A stretch of 64,000 nt of DNA from Castor canadensis (Eukaryota > Chordata > Mammalia > Rodentia > Castoridae), in NCBI RefSeq assembly GCF_047511655.1, contig NC_133390.1, positions 91,519,583 through 91,583,582 on the forward strand, in the 5' to 3' direction. Each line of letters opens with the position of its first letter. The first letter of the stretch is position 1. A program made the position numbers and the translations under genes. A model generated the notes under the pieces. The model was given only the letters and a program-made list of their open reading frames with translations, was not told where the DNA came from and did no database searches. This document shows, piece by piece, positions 10,556-22,129 of this stretch.

Positions 10556-12005
10556 AATAAAATACCCCATACAGTTGTCCCTAACTAAGGAGATTTGTTT
10601 CCACTTATTTTCCTAGCAAAATTCTAGGCAAAACTACAAAACTCATCTCAGGACTCTTTGTCACTTGAAATAGTTCACACTCCTCTGCTCTCCACTTTGA
10701 TTGCATTCTATGTTTTCCGGGGTTATATCCCTGGTCATGTTGCAGAAACAGTGTTTTGCATTCATTGCTCTTTCTCCCACCTTAATGGACTGGTTCATGT
10801 TAATGCTAAGCTTGCCACACACACAGGTTCAGTTAAAGTCTGTTGTATAAGTTCTTAAATAAGTGGGGAAAAAGAAGTGTGAGATAAGGAGCTAGGAAAA
10901 ATTGTGGTATTTGAGGGCACAGGTTAGTATTGACAGTGAAAGAGAAGTGAGCATTTCCCTAAAAAATTCTACAGACCTGCTAATTCATTGCATGAGATTA
11001 TAAAGAAGGAAAAAAAAAAAAGATGTAATTCTACACATATTTATCAAAACTGTCCTACAGGCACCCCAAAGACACTGAATTTTCCAACATGATATTTGGG
11101 AAAGCAGTAAGACTTCTGACAAGAATATTTTTCTAGATAAGTTATTTATTTGGGAACATGTATTGAAAACAAGAATTGATGCTCACATTGATGATTTACA
11201 AAATCTTCACAATGAAGGCATATGCATTTTCTGTTTGACTTGATTTTTTGTTTTCTTTTTTTAACAAGAAGAAAGATATGTGTCTGTCAATCACAGAAGA
11301 AAAGCTCACTTCAGCAGGGTATTTTCTGTAGGTGGCAATGTGGGAGGTGGTGTTGAATGAGCCTTGGTTTGGTAGCTGTGTAATCAAGATTACAGTGTTA
11401 TGAATGTTCCAGAGTTCTCAGCACAAAACCTGAATTGTGTGGTATTTTGCATATATTTACATGCCAAATTAAGGGAGTTTTAACCCATGTACTTAGAGGA
11501 GGGAAGAAAAAATTAATACAGTCTGTGTAATTATATTCTGGCTCAAATTAAGAAGTTGTTATGCATATCATAAGCAGAATAGTCGAGTAAATCCATCAGC
11601 TTTATCAAGACTCAGGTGAAGAAAGGTGAGCTAGAGTCTGTGGTATGCTAGAAAATATTTAACAACTGACTCTCCAGGAGGAAAAAACATTCTCATTTGT
11701 AGGGTGTACCAATTTCGTATGGGAAAATCTGACATCACTAAACACTGAGCTGAGAAGAGCCACACACATTCGACTCTCAAGGGCCAGTATACACCAGCTC
11801 CATCATGCCATCGGCTTCCTTTGAAGGTTAAAACTCTTCACACCTCATTTATTGAGCTTCTAAACTTAAGAACTTGTTTTAAGAGATGGGCCCTTTAACT
11901 GGCAAAAGGAATATCAGGACCCACAAGAAGTGACATTGTTAAATAGTCACATGTCTCATGTTTCTGGAATTTGTGGTTCAAAAGTAAAGAAATCATTTTC
12001 CCTCT

Positions 12006-12007
<2 letters not shown>
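10556..12007. other. Unassigned sequence
   Basis: About 1.45 kb with no recognised gene, RNA or repeat apart from a poly(A) run near 11,010. Confidence 0.4.

Positions 12008-12061
<54 letters not shown>
12008..12061. repeat. (AT)27 microsatellite
   Basis: Twenty-seven uninterrupted AT units. Pure AT runs of this length are likely to be length-polymorphic and can extrude as cruciforms. Confidence 0.95.
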
Positions 12062-12063
<2 letters not shown>

Positions 12064-12189
12064 GGCTCATTACCTGATGCGCTAAGGACTGGATGATTTC
12101 AGTCCTGGAAATAGGTATGAGCCAGGTAAGGCATAGAGGCACAAGTCACATGGGGAAAGAAGGCAAGAACCTGACAATATTGTAATTAT

Positions 12190-12325
12190 CTATTTATATA
12201 TGAGCCTCTCCTAGAATCCAGATGCCCAAGAGCAGCAACCATGCCTTATTCAGCATTGCATCTCTATTAGCCCCCTAACCCACAGTAGGCTTTGATTACT
12301 GGGTAATTGAATGAGTAAATGAGTG
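12190..12325 (+). mobile_element. L2 LINE 3'-end relic
   Basis: 'ctagaatccagatgcccaagagcagcaaccatgccttattcagcattgcatctctattagcccc...cacagtaggctttgattactgggtaattgaatgagtaaatgag' follows the L2 3' end (gagggcaggga...cagtgcctggcacatagtagg...ttgaatgaatgaatga). Confidence 0.65.
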
Positions 12326-13180
12326 AACTTCCTGGGAAAACACTACTTTTAGGTCACCTGTGCTGCTTCCTAACAGGTGCATTTTAAGGTTAATGCAGTG
12401 ACAGGTGGAAAGCACTGGAAAAAAGAAATTAAACAAATTATGGGTATTATTATTAGTATTGATGATATTATTTTCCTCTGTTTTCATTGGTGATATTATT
12501 ATTATATCTCAGAAGAATCTACCATACTAATTAGAGAAATACAGGTACTTTCTACTGAGGAATATTGACAATAATCTCTTGTAGATATAGAAATCTCCTG
12601 GTGCTGTGGTAAATGCCTTGACGTGCTGCCTTTTAAATTATTGTCAAAACATGATAGATTACCAGTTTCAAAAAATCTTGTGTATAAAGTCCCTGGGAAA
12701 ATAAGAGTCTTTGCAATGGTGTTTCTAAGATCCATATTCTGACAGCAACTCTACATTCAGAGTGGGTTCCTTGTTAAATTTTTCTGCTTAGATTATTCCA
12801 GCTATTTTTAACACCTCCACTGAATGTACAGTTAAGTTCTGCTGCATTCATTTTATCAAAGTGTAAGATGTCTGGTCTGTCAACCATTATTTACTCGCCT
12901 GTCATTTTGTCTTACCACAGAGATGGAGTGTTAAGTCAAGCAGGCCAGGGGCACCTGGGAAATCTTTGCACACTACACTTACTACCCACAAATTCTAGTA
13001 GGCCTGCCACGTGATGTGTTCCTTTCCTCCCTAAAGGCCAAGAATTACTGTTTCACAGGACCATGTGTCTCCTCAGATATGATAGGATGGGAAAACAGAA
13101 AGATTGAGGACCTCTACTCTGAAAGAGTTTGAAGTGACTAAAGAATTGAGTTGTGTGTAACATAAAACATTAGCACTGAA
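12326..13180. other. Unassigned sequence
   Basis: AT-rich, with short ATT repeats near 12,440-12,510. No gene or named repeat is seen. Confidence 0.4.
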
Positions 13181-13184
13181 AGGA

Positions 13185-13330
13185 GTCTTTAAGAAGATGC
13201 CATGCCTCCTTTCACAGTACTATGGAGAAACTGAGGCCTAGAGAGGCAGAGAGTTCTCCTAGGTCCAGTGCTTCCAGAACAAAGGCAGGGCCTTTGTTCT
13301 CTTTCCCTGGCCAGTGTCCTTTATATCACA
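13185..13330 (-). mobile_element. MIR-like relic
   Basis: 'cctttcacagtactatggagaaactgaggcctagagaggcagagag...aaggcagggcctttgttctc' carries the conserved MIR antisense core (gaaactgaggc...agagagg...cagggcc). The ends are uncertain. Confidence 0.6.
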
Positions 13331-13734
13331 CTGTGCGTACTCACTGCAAGTTTCACTTCAGTATCAGTACCAATTGCCAGAGTATGATAGTCAGAATGAT
13401 ATTTTATCTGTTAGTATCATCTTAGCTGGAACCCAGTTTGTTTACACATTTGTTAGATTGATGATTTATAATTTGGTTTTAATTTAACTTTCTCTATGTC
13501 CCTAATCTCCTTCACCCAATTTTCTATTTGTACAATAATGTTTGTACCTCATACTTGAGACCCAAACTTCTATTATTATTCAGTGAGAGAATATTTTTAT
13601 TTAAAAAACAGGGTTGTTTGCTAAAATTACGGTAATACACAAGACAAATAATATTCTATATTCACAGAACTTGTAATCTAGCAATGCAAAGAAACAAATA
13701 ACCAGATAATGATAACAGAGTAGTAAGTGTTGCC
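13331..13734. other. Unassigned sequence
   Basis: No gene or repeat recognised. Confidence 0.4.
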
Positions 13735-14330
13735 TATTCAGAGAAGTGACACTGAATTTGTTACTTATGCTGTGTAGCAAGTTGTCCCAAAACTTAGTGG
13801 CTCAAAAAACCAAGCACTTGTTATCTCAATTTCTTTGGATCAAGAATCTGAGCATGACTCCACTGGGTGTCTCTGGCTCAAGATCTCTCATAAAGGTGCA
13901 GCCAAACTGATAGCCAGAGCCACAATTTCCTCCAAGGGTTCATTCAGGAATGAGGGGTCACTGGTTTCCAAGATCAACTGGCTAGTTTTTTGCAGGTCTA
14001 AAAGAAATTTGTTTCCAAGCTCACATATGGTTGCTGCCAGGCTACCAGTTCTTCCCCACATGGACATCCCTAGAGATACTCAAGGATCCTCTGGCAAAGG
14101 GTGATTTGAGGGAGTTAAAACGTGAGAAAAACAAAAGAGTGCCAGAGAAAAGAGCTAGTATTCTTGATGTCTAATCTTGAAAATGACACCATAAGTAGGA
14201 AATGTACATCACTTTTGCTGTAGCTTAGCCATGTGAATCACAGGTCCTGTTCACACCAAAGAGAAGAGATTGCACAAGGGCATACAAGAAGTGGGGTCAC
14301 TCAGAGATCAATTTAGAGATTCCCTACATG
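13735..14330 (+). mobile_element. Ancient mammalian interspersed repeat (family not named)
   Basis: 'ctgtgtagcaagttgtcccaaaacttagtggctcaaaaaacc...atcaagaatctgagcatgactccactgggtgtctctggctcaagatctctc' and later 'cacatggacatccct...gattgcacaagggcatacaagaagtggggtcac' match a pattern I know from dispersed copies in many mammals (gtgtaacaaattaccccaaa...). I do not want to assign the family from memory. The roughly 90-codon open frame within it is incidental. Confidence 0.6.
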
Positions 14331-14454
14331 ATATCCTAAGTGGGCAGAGGTGGGAGTATATTTTGAAAGGAGCTACTCCAACCCCACCTCTAAAGAAGTG
14401 GTATCTGAATGACCTTGAAAGAGTGAAGGCTGACTAGAAGTTGCCAAGCTTTTG

Positions 14455-14456
<2 letters not shown>

Positions 14457-14499
<43 letters not shown>
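14457..14499. repeat. (GT)21 microsatellite
   Basis: Forty-three nt of uninterrupted alternating G and T. Confidence 0.95.
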
Positions 14500-14501
<2 letters not shown>

Positions 14502-14745
14502 ACTTAGGAAGTGAGAGAGCTATGCTTGGGAAAGGACAGTTTTCACAAAAGAGTGATGGCTATGGAAAACAAATTTGGTATTCCTGGTGCACAAAAGTGT
14601 AATAGGAGCTGGACAAAGGTAAAAGATGAGGCTGATTGGAGAGGCAAGCCAGAATATGGCTCAAGACTTCCCCCACTTACTTTTCTTTGTTCCCATATAA
14701 TGGTTTACATTGTTTTATTATTTAAATAAAAATAGATTATTTAAG
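14500..14745. other. Unassigned sequence
   Basis: Nothing recognised. Confidence 0.4.
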
Positions 14746-15205
14746 GATGCATCAGTCAAGATATTTTGACTGCAGATAAAATAATTTCAACTCAAAATGA
14801 CTTAACCATTAAATAAATATATTAGCTTGCCCAGGGTAAAATGTCTCCAGTGTTGAGTCAGTAGTCTAAAAAGAATGTTTCTAGATATCCAATCCACCTT
14901 TTTCAGCGTTGGCTTCTTTCAAGGGTGTCACATCCATTGCAGCGATGTCCTGTGAAAGAAGAAAGATGCTGTCTTCCAGTATTTCCTACTTAAAATGGAG
15001 AAAACCCCTCCCAGAGATTTTTAATTTTCCCCTCTCACATCTCAGAGGCCAAATTAGATCACAGGCTCATTCCTGTGTTAGTCATTGGCAAAGGGAACAA
15101 AATTACCTTGACTGGCATAGACTGGGATGGGATGATGCTGGCATATCATGCACTGCAGTGTCATATTTGAACCAAATTAGTTTTGTCCCTCACAGAATTT
15201 AATCA
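14746..15205 (+). mobile_element. Probable ancient interspersed repeat (family not named)
   Basis: 'catcagtcaagatattttgactgcagataaaataatttcaactcaaaatgacttaa' followed by 'ttggcttctttcaagggtgtcacatcc' and 'gaccaaattag'-like segments resembles a mammalian repeat of the form tcagtcagggtc...gactgcaagcaacagaaac. It is heavily decayed. Confidence 0.4.
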
Positions 15206-15242
15206 AGGGCAGTTCAAAGATTATTCACATGAAATCTGCTTC

Positions 15243-15360
15243 TAAATTGACTATTTTTTATTAATGTATAGTATTTTACAAAATAATTGGTTTCATTATG
15301 ACAATTTTATACATGCCTACCAGGTACTTTGATCATATTTATCCCTCCTATTTCCTACAC
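15243..15360 (-). mobile_element. LINE-1 3' UTR fragment
   Basis: On the minus strand this reads '...gatcaaagtacctggtaggcatgtataaaattgtcataatgaaacca...actatacattaataaaaaatag'. It is the same 3' terminal module as at 5,599-5,890 and 17,931-18,293 (gatcaaagtac, catgtat, aatgaaacc, cattaataaaa). No TSD was found, so it is an older copy. Confidence 0.75.
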
Positions 15361-15624
15361 TTACCTGGTTTTGAGGAAAATTTTTTCTTTAGGTCACTTG
15401 GGGTTTTTTGTGGAAAGCCTTGCATAAAATCTTCTATAATTAAGGTCAGGTGAAAAGAAGTCTCTTAAGGATATTTTGCATCTTCATTTCTAAGAACAAG
15501 AAATATGGTATTAACAATGGTTTCCTTCTACAATGGTAGTCAGAAAACTCCAAACCAGACTTACAAGTAAATCACAGTCTTCTATTAACAATTGTGGCTG
15601 TTGGTGAATATTATTTCCTACCTG

Positions 15625-15626
<2 letters not shown>

Positions 15627-15693
<67 letters not shown>

Positions 15694-15703
15694 TCTCTCT
15701 CTC
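15627..15703. repeat. (CT)n microsatellite, about 38 units
   Basis: One C-C interruption near 15,689. The Ser-Leu and Arg-Glu open frames across it are repeat artefacts. The polypurine/polypyrimidine mirror symmetry could allow triplex DNA. Confidence 0.95.
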
Positions 15704-17235
15704 ACTCATAAGCTCCAACCTTCTCTACCTTGATATCTTCTTTTTCACTCCCTGGCATCATAGGCTCATTTCCAGCACTAGTCACCATCACAATCCCATA
15801 GTAATAATCATTTGGGAAATTTTATTTTACTGAGATTACTAGAGGATGATGGAGTCACAGGGAGTGCTGAAATAAGGCAACATACCTCCTTAGGGAATTT
15901 AACTCACCTACATCATCAGTGACTCTGTTTTTCACCTTACATTTCTCCTGCTTGTTCAGGAACAACACAAATCTCTCTTCTTAGCATGTGCATAGAGGTG
16001 TAAGCATCATATTTGTTTATTTGAGCATGCCTTTGGGATTTCTCTTTCCACACTGGGCAAATTATCAATGTACTTTAAACACAGTTCTCTTAAAGAAAAA
16101 GGCTATCAGGAAAACTTTTCTCTATCTTTTTACATACATACATACATACACACACACATGCACAAACACACACATTTTTAATATACTGTATCTTTCTTTT
16201 CAATCTACTCTCTCCCAAATTCTTTTTTGGAAAAGCAGGTTCTGACTAAGCTTAATAGAGCTTTCTAAGCAATGTCATAAAGGTCTTCATTACCTACAAA
16301 AATAAAATGCTTAACATTAGAAAATGTGTGGCTGACTAAAATGTCTGAAGATTATCTGAAGAGTGACTGTATCACTTATAACTCCCATTTTCTTACCTTT
16401 ATCCTCAAGCTTACAATGAAGATGGGCAATCAATTGAACAAAATACCAGATGTTCTGAATCCAAAACACACTTCTCCAGTATTTAGAGGTCCAGATTGTA
16501 ATAAACATTTTGATCTAATGAGTATAGTGTATTTTGCATGAAACACATCATTCTGCTACTACACAGAACTGCAGTCAAGACAGAATCCTTGACATGGTAT
16601 TAAATGGCTATGTGATCTCATCATGGTAAAAAGAGGCTTTAAAGATGCTGAAAAAGATACCTAACCCAAAACAATATTCTTGAATTATTCATTTGACCAC
16701 AATGCAGTTGGAAACTGATCCCACAGGTCTTCTTTCTCCAGGGCTCCAACCACCTTTCACTGTTTCTATGGAGAGTTCAGCTCAAGTCCTTACTATTCAC
16801 AATCCTTCCTGGAATCCAGCATAAGTAGGCAAAGCTATCAATAATTCATTTTTTTCCACTTTGGGTGGTGATGATGTTACTATATCAGCACAAAAATGAT
16901 CCAGGTGGATAATAGGAACAATAAAAGAGCTACCTTAGATGTCCCTGACAATTTCTTCCCCAGAGCACAAAATGTTCTCCTAGCCATTGGCTCATGTGTC
17001 CTTTCAAAGACACAGACGCTGTTACATTATTAAGTTAGAGAAGCATAAATGTTTATGTCAGTCATCGGCAGAGAAAGCAGGACTAAATAAGAAAATGCCT
17101 AGTGCCTAACAATTAAACATTGCCATTCCTTAAAGACAGAAATCATGTTTCTTCCCTCTTTTGAAATTGTGAATTGCATTATGGAAAAATCAATAAATTA
17201 AACTAACATTATATACACATCACAGTTCACCAGGA
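15704..17235. other. Unassigned sequence with a (CATA)n/(CA)n patch
   Basis: A tacatacatacatacaca...cacacaca patch sits at about 16,131-16,175. No gene or named repeat is recognised in the rest. Confidence 0.45.
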
Positions 17236-17420
17236 CTCCCTGTGCACTACTATTCCTAATCCTCAGTACCACCTCTTTCAAAGACATTTTCATTTTCTGC
17301 ATGAAATTGAGACTGAGAGAGGTGAATTTACTTGACTGAGATGATAGAACTAGTAAGTAGTGAAACTAAGACTCAAATTAAGCTCTTCTCACTGCTAATC
17401 AAGTTATTTTGTTGCTGCAC
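17236..17420 (-). mobile_element. MIR SINE relic
   Basis: 'cactactattcctaatcctcagtaccacctc...tgcatgaaattgagactgagagagg...tagaactagtaagtagtgaaactaagactcaaa' follows the MIR antisense consensus. Confidence 0.7.
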
Positions 17421-17930
17421 TTCTGACTAGCAGATGGCAAGAGGGAATTTTATCCACATTTCAAACCTGACAGGAGCTCACAGTACTTCAACATTGTTGT
17501 GTAGGATGAGAAGAAGATGGAAAATTATGTATTCAAACCATTAAGGATTAAAGTGTAAAAACAGCTATCACAAAATATATGATTTAATTTGAAAATAAAA
17601 AATTTATCTACATAACATCCCCAGACTTAATGGACCCTGAAAACATCTCTTAGTTTTTTATCTTCTCAAAAGTGATCAGCCTGATTCCAAGAAACAAGGC
17701 TCTTTCTAAAGGCAGTCTCATGACATGTGTATGATTTAGCTAGGTAATGATTTAAGCAGAGAACAACCATCAAAACACCAAATATTAAGTATCTTAGGAA
17801 TAAACAAATTCAACTTGGTTTGCTATTCCACAGAGTTAATGGGAAGGCAAGTTTTAGTATTAGGATCATTAAAGTCCAGGTGATGGGCCTTTCAGGATAG
17901 ACTTACAGAGCTGTGGTAATGCTTGGAGAT
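17421..17930. other. Unassigned sequence
   Basis: Nothing recognised. Confidence 0.4.
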
Positions 17931-18293
17931 TACGTGTTAGGCAAAATAAACCAGACAGAAAGACAAATACTGCATGTTCTTTTACATATGCAAAATCTAG
18001 ACCTAAAAAAAGCAATGACACAAGTATAAAATGGGGGGACTATTTAGGGCTGGAAAGGAGTGGGAGGGGAGAGGGTGAAGGTGGGGTGAATATGATCAAA
18101 GTACTTTATATGCATGTATAAAAATAGAATAATGAAGCCCATTAAAATTGTTTAAAATGGGAGGATAAAAAGTAAGAAAGAATAATAGAAGGGATGAATT
18201 TGATCAAAGTACATTACATGCATATATGAAAATATTACAATGAAACCCTTTTGTACAATTTATATACACTAATAAAAGTAATTTTTTTAAAAA
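17931..18293 (+). mobile_element. LINE-1 3' end (older 3' UTR lineage)
   Basis: It begins near the ORF2 terminus pattern 'ggcaaaataaaccagacagaaagacaaatactgcatgttctttt' and continues through 'gggtgaatatgatcaaagtac'. It ends with 'ttgtacaatttatatacactaataaaagtaattttttt'. The gatcaaagtac/catgtat module occurs twice (about 18,095-18,125 and 18,203-18,230), so there is an internal 3' UTR duplication. No TSD was seen. Confidence 0.8.
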
Positions 18294-18320
18294 CCTGGGA
18301 AGTGGTCACAATACACTATT

Positions 18321-18894
18321 AGAAAGGGTGGGCCACAAAAGACCAAAAATCGTATGTTCTCTTTCATATGTGGACATTAGATCAAGGGCAAACACAACCA
18401 TGGGATTGGACTTTGAGCACATGATAAAAGCAAGAGCACACAAGGGAGGGGTGAAGATAGGTAAGACACCTAAAAAATTAGCTAGCATTTGTTGCCCTCA
18501 ACGCAGAGAAACTAAAGCAGATACCTTAAAAGCAACTGAGGCCAATAGGAGAAGGGGACCAGGAACTAGAGAAAAGGTTAGATCAAAAAGAATTAATGTA
18601 GAAGTTAACACACATGCACAGGAAATTAATGTGAATCAACTCCCTGTATAGCTATCCTTATCTCAACCAGCAAAAACCCTTGATCCTTCCTATTATTGCT
18701 TATACTCTCTCTACAACAAAATTAGAAATAAGGGCAAAATAGTTTCTGCTGGGTATTGAGGGGGTGGGGGGGAGAAGGAGGGGGCAGAGTGGGTTGTAAG
18801 GGAGGGGGTGGGGGCAGGGGGGAGAAATGACCCAAGCCTTGTATGCACATATGAATAATAAAATAAAATAAAATAAAAAAGAAAGGGTGGGCCA
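18321..18894 (+). mobile_element. 5'-truncated LINE-1 with perfect 15-bp TSD
   Basis: An L1 3' end, element about 18,336-18,879, flanked by exact copies of agaaagggtgggcca (18,321-18,335 and 18,880-18,894). It opens inside the last codons of ORF2 (KTKNRMFSFICGH then TAG), then gives the same 3' UTR as the minus-strand copy at 3,638-4,326. The G-rich tract (18,759-18,823) comes next, then 'gccttgtatgcacatatgaataataaaataaaataaaat'. The roughly 107-codon frame over this stretch is the ORF2 stump and UTR, and is not a host gene. Confidence 0.95.
18759..18823 (+). other. G-rich tract of the L1 3' UTR (potential G-quadruplex)
   Basis: It contains many runs of three or more G (ggggg, gggggggg, ggggg, ggg, ggg, ggggg, ggggg, gggggg) separated by short loops. 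This is the mammalian L1 3' UTR G-tract and it recurs in the other copies here. Confidence 0.8.
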
Positions 18895-18929
18895 TACCTC
18901 TACTCAAGTACTAACCATAATGATGCTGA

Positions 18930-19140
18930 CCACTGCCTACTGGGCACCTTCTGAGCCAGCCCTGACCTGGACACTTAATGTAGATTAGCTCCCTTCATCA
19001 CAACGACCTTAAAAGGAATCAGGCTATTTTATGGGTATGAAAACTGAGCTTTGGGAAGGAAAATTATTTCTCCATCACAGGCTAGTAAGTAGTCAAGATC
19101 AGGAATTTCAACTTAAGGCTGGGCCTCTTCCTTACCACCC
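18930..19140 (-). mobile_element. MIR SINE relic
   Basis: 'ctactgggcaccttctgagcc...ttaatgtagattagctcccttcatcacaacgacctt...ttatgggtatgaaaactgagc...cacaggctagtaagtagtcaagatcagg' fits MIR antisense. Confidence 0.75.
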
Positions 19141-19295
19141 AACTTTGTCAGTGTGAAGCAGGGTGGTTCTACTGTGAAACATAACACACGAACTAAAAAT
19201 TTCAGGGTTAAAGAAAGGCAACAGGAGGAAGAGATGGAACACGACACAAGAAACCTCTCTTACTCCCTGCATCTCCATGCTCTTAATCTCAAACT

Positions 19296-19765
19296 GTATT
19301 GTTCCCTTTGTGTCACTATGATCAAATACCTGGGAAAGCAACCTCAAGGTATGAATTATTAATTTTGACTCACAGTTAGAGTGCGGTCCATAGTTGCTTG
19401 GCTGCATGCACTTGGGCAGAACATCATGGTGGCAGGAGCATGTGGCACAGGAGAACTTTCTTCACTTCTTGGAGGACAGAAAGCAGAGATGGGGCACACA
19501 GGAAGGGCCTGGGTAAGAAATGGCCCTCCAATGACGTACTCCCTTCAACTGGTTCCTGCCCCCTACCTTTTACCACGTCTCAATAATGCTATCATATTTT
19601 GAATCCATCAAGGGATTAATTAATCCATTGCTTAGGCCTGATCTAATGGTCTCGGAAAATGCCCAAACACCCTCAGAGGTGTGCTTTACTAATCTCCCAG
19701 GCATTACCTAATTCAGTCAAATTGACAATCAGGATTAAGCATCATATAAACCAATCCCTCCTCCT
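19296..19765 (-). mobile_element. MaLR-type solo LTR
   Basis: On plus this is the reverse complement of a rodent-type MaLR LTR: 'gtcactatgatcaaatacctggg...tgactcacagttagagtgcggtccatagttg...gcagaacatcatggtggcaggagcatgtgg...cctggtaagaaatggcc' and 'accaatccctcctcct'. It is an old endogenous-retrovirus-like LTR without internal coding sequence. The open frames inside are incidental. The boundaries are approximate. Confidence 0.7.
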
Positions 19766-20830
19766 CTCTCTCCTCCCTCTTCTACCATCCTGAAGGTGGG
19801 AAAGAGCAGAGATGAGGAGTAAACAAGGTCTGGCAGGCTCCTCTTCTGACCCCCACTAAGAGTCATTATTCAAGACTGGCCAGGGAACTTATGACTTGAT
19901 CCAGGGTTATAGCAAGATGGCTTTCCAGGGGACCACCTTGGCAGTTATCCCTAAAATGTCTGCAATTTGTCCTCTCGGGGTTTCCAGACACATGTGGAAT
20001 GTATTATGTTTCTAATCATAACACTGCCCAAGCTATCTTCAAATAAGGAACATGTGAGAGAAAATACCCAAATTAGGAAACCAACGTGGGCACAACAGAA
20101 TTGGCCTTCAACCTCTCCCACACACTGCCAACATTTTTCTCCTCTTGCTTGATACTGTCATTTAAGCATTCCATTAACTGACAGAACTTTTTCACAAGGC
20201 AACCTCTGTTTTTGGAGAACTTGTACTGAGTTTATTTATAATTGTCCTATTTCCAAGTGTCAAATTTGTTATTTTTCACTGCTCTTTTTGTTGTATTGGG
20301 AAATATTTTCTTCCCCTTACGCATTTTCCAGGAAGGTCATAGGCTCCAAAACTTCTGAATCTCTGATGGATGATTACCTCGGCCACCACCATCTCTGCTA
20401 GTATCAAAGTCCACATTTATGCATGCTGTCTCCTTACTGTTACCGCCACTGTAGTGCCAGTCGTTGAGTTTGGGGAAAGAATGTGAGAGCTCAGAATGAC
20501 CCTCTTCCCACAGTGTCTCATGCAACTTTAACTTAGTTTCTGAGCTAGAGACCTGCCTCAGTCTCCTGCTTTATACCTCAAATTCCAAGCCTCATTCTAG
20601 GTGCTAATTTATCTCCCCAGGTCGGGGAATCTCATTAGTGAAAACACATCCAAGACAATAATAATAAACAATTTTTTATCTCCTTTCTCACAAAAATCTG
20701 AAGGGAAAGGTAGAAAACTTTGGCACAGTGATTACATAGTTTATTGAAGACCACATAGCTAGTAAATAGCCAAATTTTGAAATAAAATAACCAATACTTA
20801 CTAATGTGTATAAGTTTTCCCATCTCTCTT
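19766..20830. other. Unassigned sequence
   Basis: About 1 kb with no recognised gene or repeat. Confidence 0.4.
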
Positions 20831-21776
20831 TTTCAGTTTTTGATTTGTAAATAATTTCAAACTTAAAAATTAACAAGAATAGAATAGTACAAATAGAAAA
20901 TTGACATTTTCTTTGCTCAGGTTTACCCGTTGTTAATTTTTGTCCTCTTTGCTTTATCTTTTACATACCTCTGTTATCTCTATCTATATATAGACACATT
21001 TATACATTTATGCTATAGCTATTATTTGTAATATTTTTTCCTGAGCCATATGGAAGTTCAATACATCATGACCCTTTGCCCTTAAATAATTCAATGTGTA
21101 TTTCCTTAGAGGAACGGTATTCTATTACATAACCACAGCAAAGTTATCTAATTCAGTAGATAATTGGCATCATATTAACATTAATATGAAATTTTAATCT
21201 AATCTACATCCATAATCCAATTTCTTCAATTGACCCAAAAATGTCTTTCATAGCATTTTCTTTGTCCAGCACAGGATTCAGTCTAGGATCAGGTATTGTA
21301 TTTGTCATGTTTCTTTAGCCACCTTTAACCCACAGCCTTTCTTTTTATTTTGTGACATTGACATTTTATAATATAGTTTCTTCCTCCTTACTTCTAAGAG
21401 AAAATACTTAATTTGGGGTTTATCTGAAGTTTCCTTGTGATTATGTAGATTGTGTACATCCAGACAGAACACCCCATAAGTATTGTTGTATTTTTCTCAT
21501 GGTAACACAGCCTGAATGTTAACAGTGTTTGCTTCTCATTTAAATATAGTTTTATTATATGTGGTTTTATTTTGTTTGCTTAATCAAGGTGTTCTATGAT
21601 TCTTGTAGTGTATGGGTACAATTATTTGCCTTGAAATTAATAAGCATGTTTAAGAACATGAAAATATCATGATCCCTATCAAAATTTCCCTCCTGTATTT
21701 AGTACCCATTGACAGTTTTTACCTCAACCTTTTTGCTATGATGGGTAGAGTTACGATGCATTAGAAATGATGGTTT
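20831..21776. mobile_element. Fossil L1-like element, copy A, left part
   Basis: This is a diverged ancient interspersed repeat: 'gtaaataatttcaaacttaaaaattaacaag...ccaatttcttcaattgaccc...tccagcacaggattcagtctagg...tttgggg tttatctgaagtttccttgtgattatgtag'. The same order of motifs occurs at 56,340-57,386. It continues after a SINE insertion at 22,116. I read it as an old L1 (L1M-like) 3' region from memory. The family and strand are not certain. Confidence 0.6.
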
Positions 21777-22129
21777 CTTTTTTTTTTTTTTAAGTAGTGG
21801 GGTTTGAACTCAGGGTTTCACACCTGCTAAATAGGCACTCTATTGCTTGCGTCATGACTTCAGCCATTTTTGCTCTGGTTATTTTTTAGAAAGAGTCTGG
21901 TTATTTTTTTATGCCTGGTCCAGACTGGACCACAATCCTTTTGTTATATGTTTCCTGTCAGCTGAGATGACAGGCGCATGCCACCACGCCAAGCTTTTTC
22001 TGCTGAAGTGCAGTCTTTCAAACATTTTTGTCCCTGGCTCGCCTGGAACCGTGAGCCTCCTGATTTCAGTCTCCCAAGTAGCTAGGATTATAAGCATGAG
22101 CCACTGGTATCCAGCTGAAATGCTGATTT
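21764..22129 (-). mobile_element. Tripartite SINE (B1-B1-ID) inserted in fossil L1
   Basis: Read on minus, a B1-like unit (ctggataccagtggctcatgcttataatcctagc) is followed by a second B1-like unit (cttggcgtggtggcatgcgcctgtcatctcagc). An ID-like unit follows (atagagtgcctatttagcagg...ctgagttcaaaccccactac), then poly(A), seen as poly(T) at 21,777-21,791. The element is about 21,777-22,116. Imperfect flanking repeats gaaatgatggttt (21,764-21,776) and gaaatgctgattt (22,117-22,129), an 11/13 match, act as TSD. Removing the SINE restores the continuity of the fossil element. Confidence 0.85.

Noticed and set aside
15511..15833. Ser-Leu-rich and Arg-Glu-rich frames
   Set aside because: Pure translation of the (CT)n microsatellite. 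The same applies to 46,426-46,680.
18328..18651. Open frame of 107 codons on plus
   Set aside because: It is the ORF2 stump and 3' UTR of a truncated L1. The antisense frame at 4,013-4,195 is the same sequence in the other copy.
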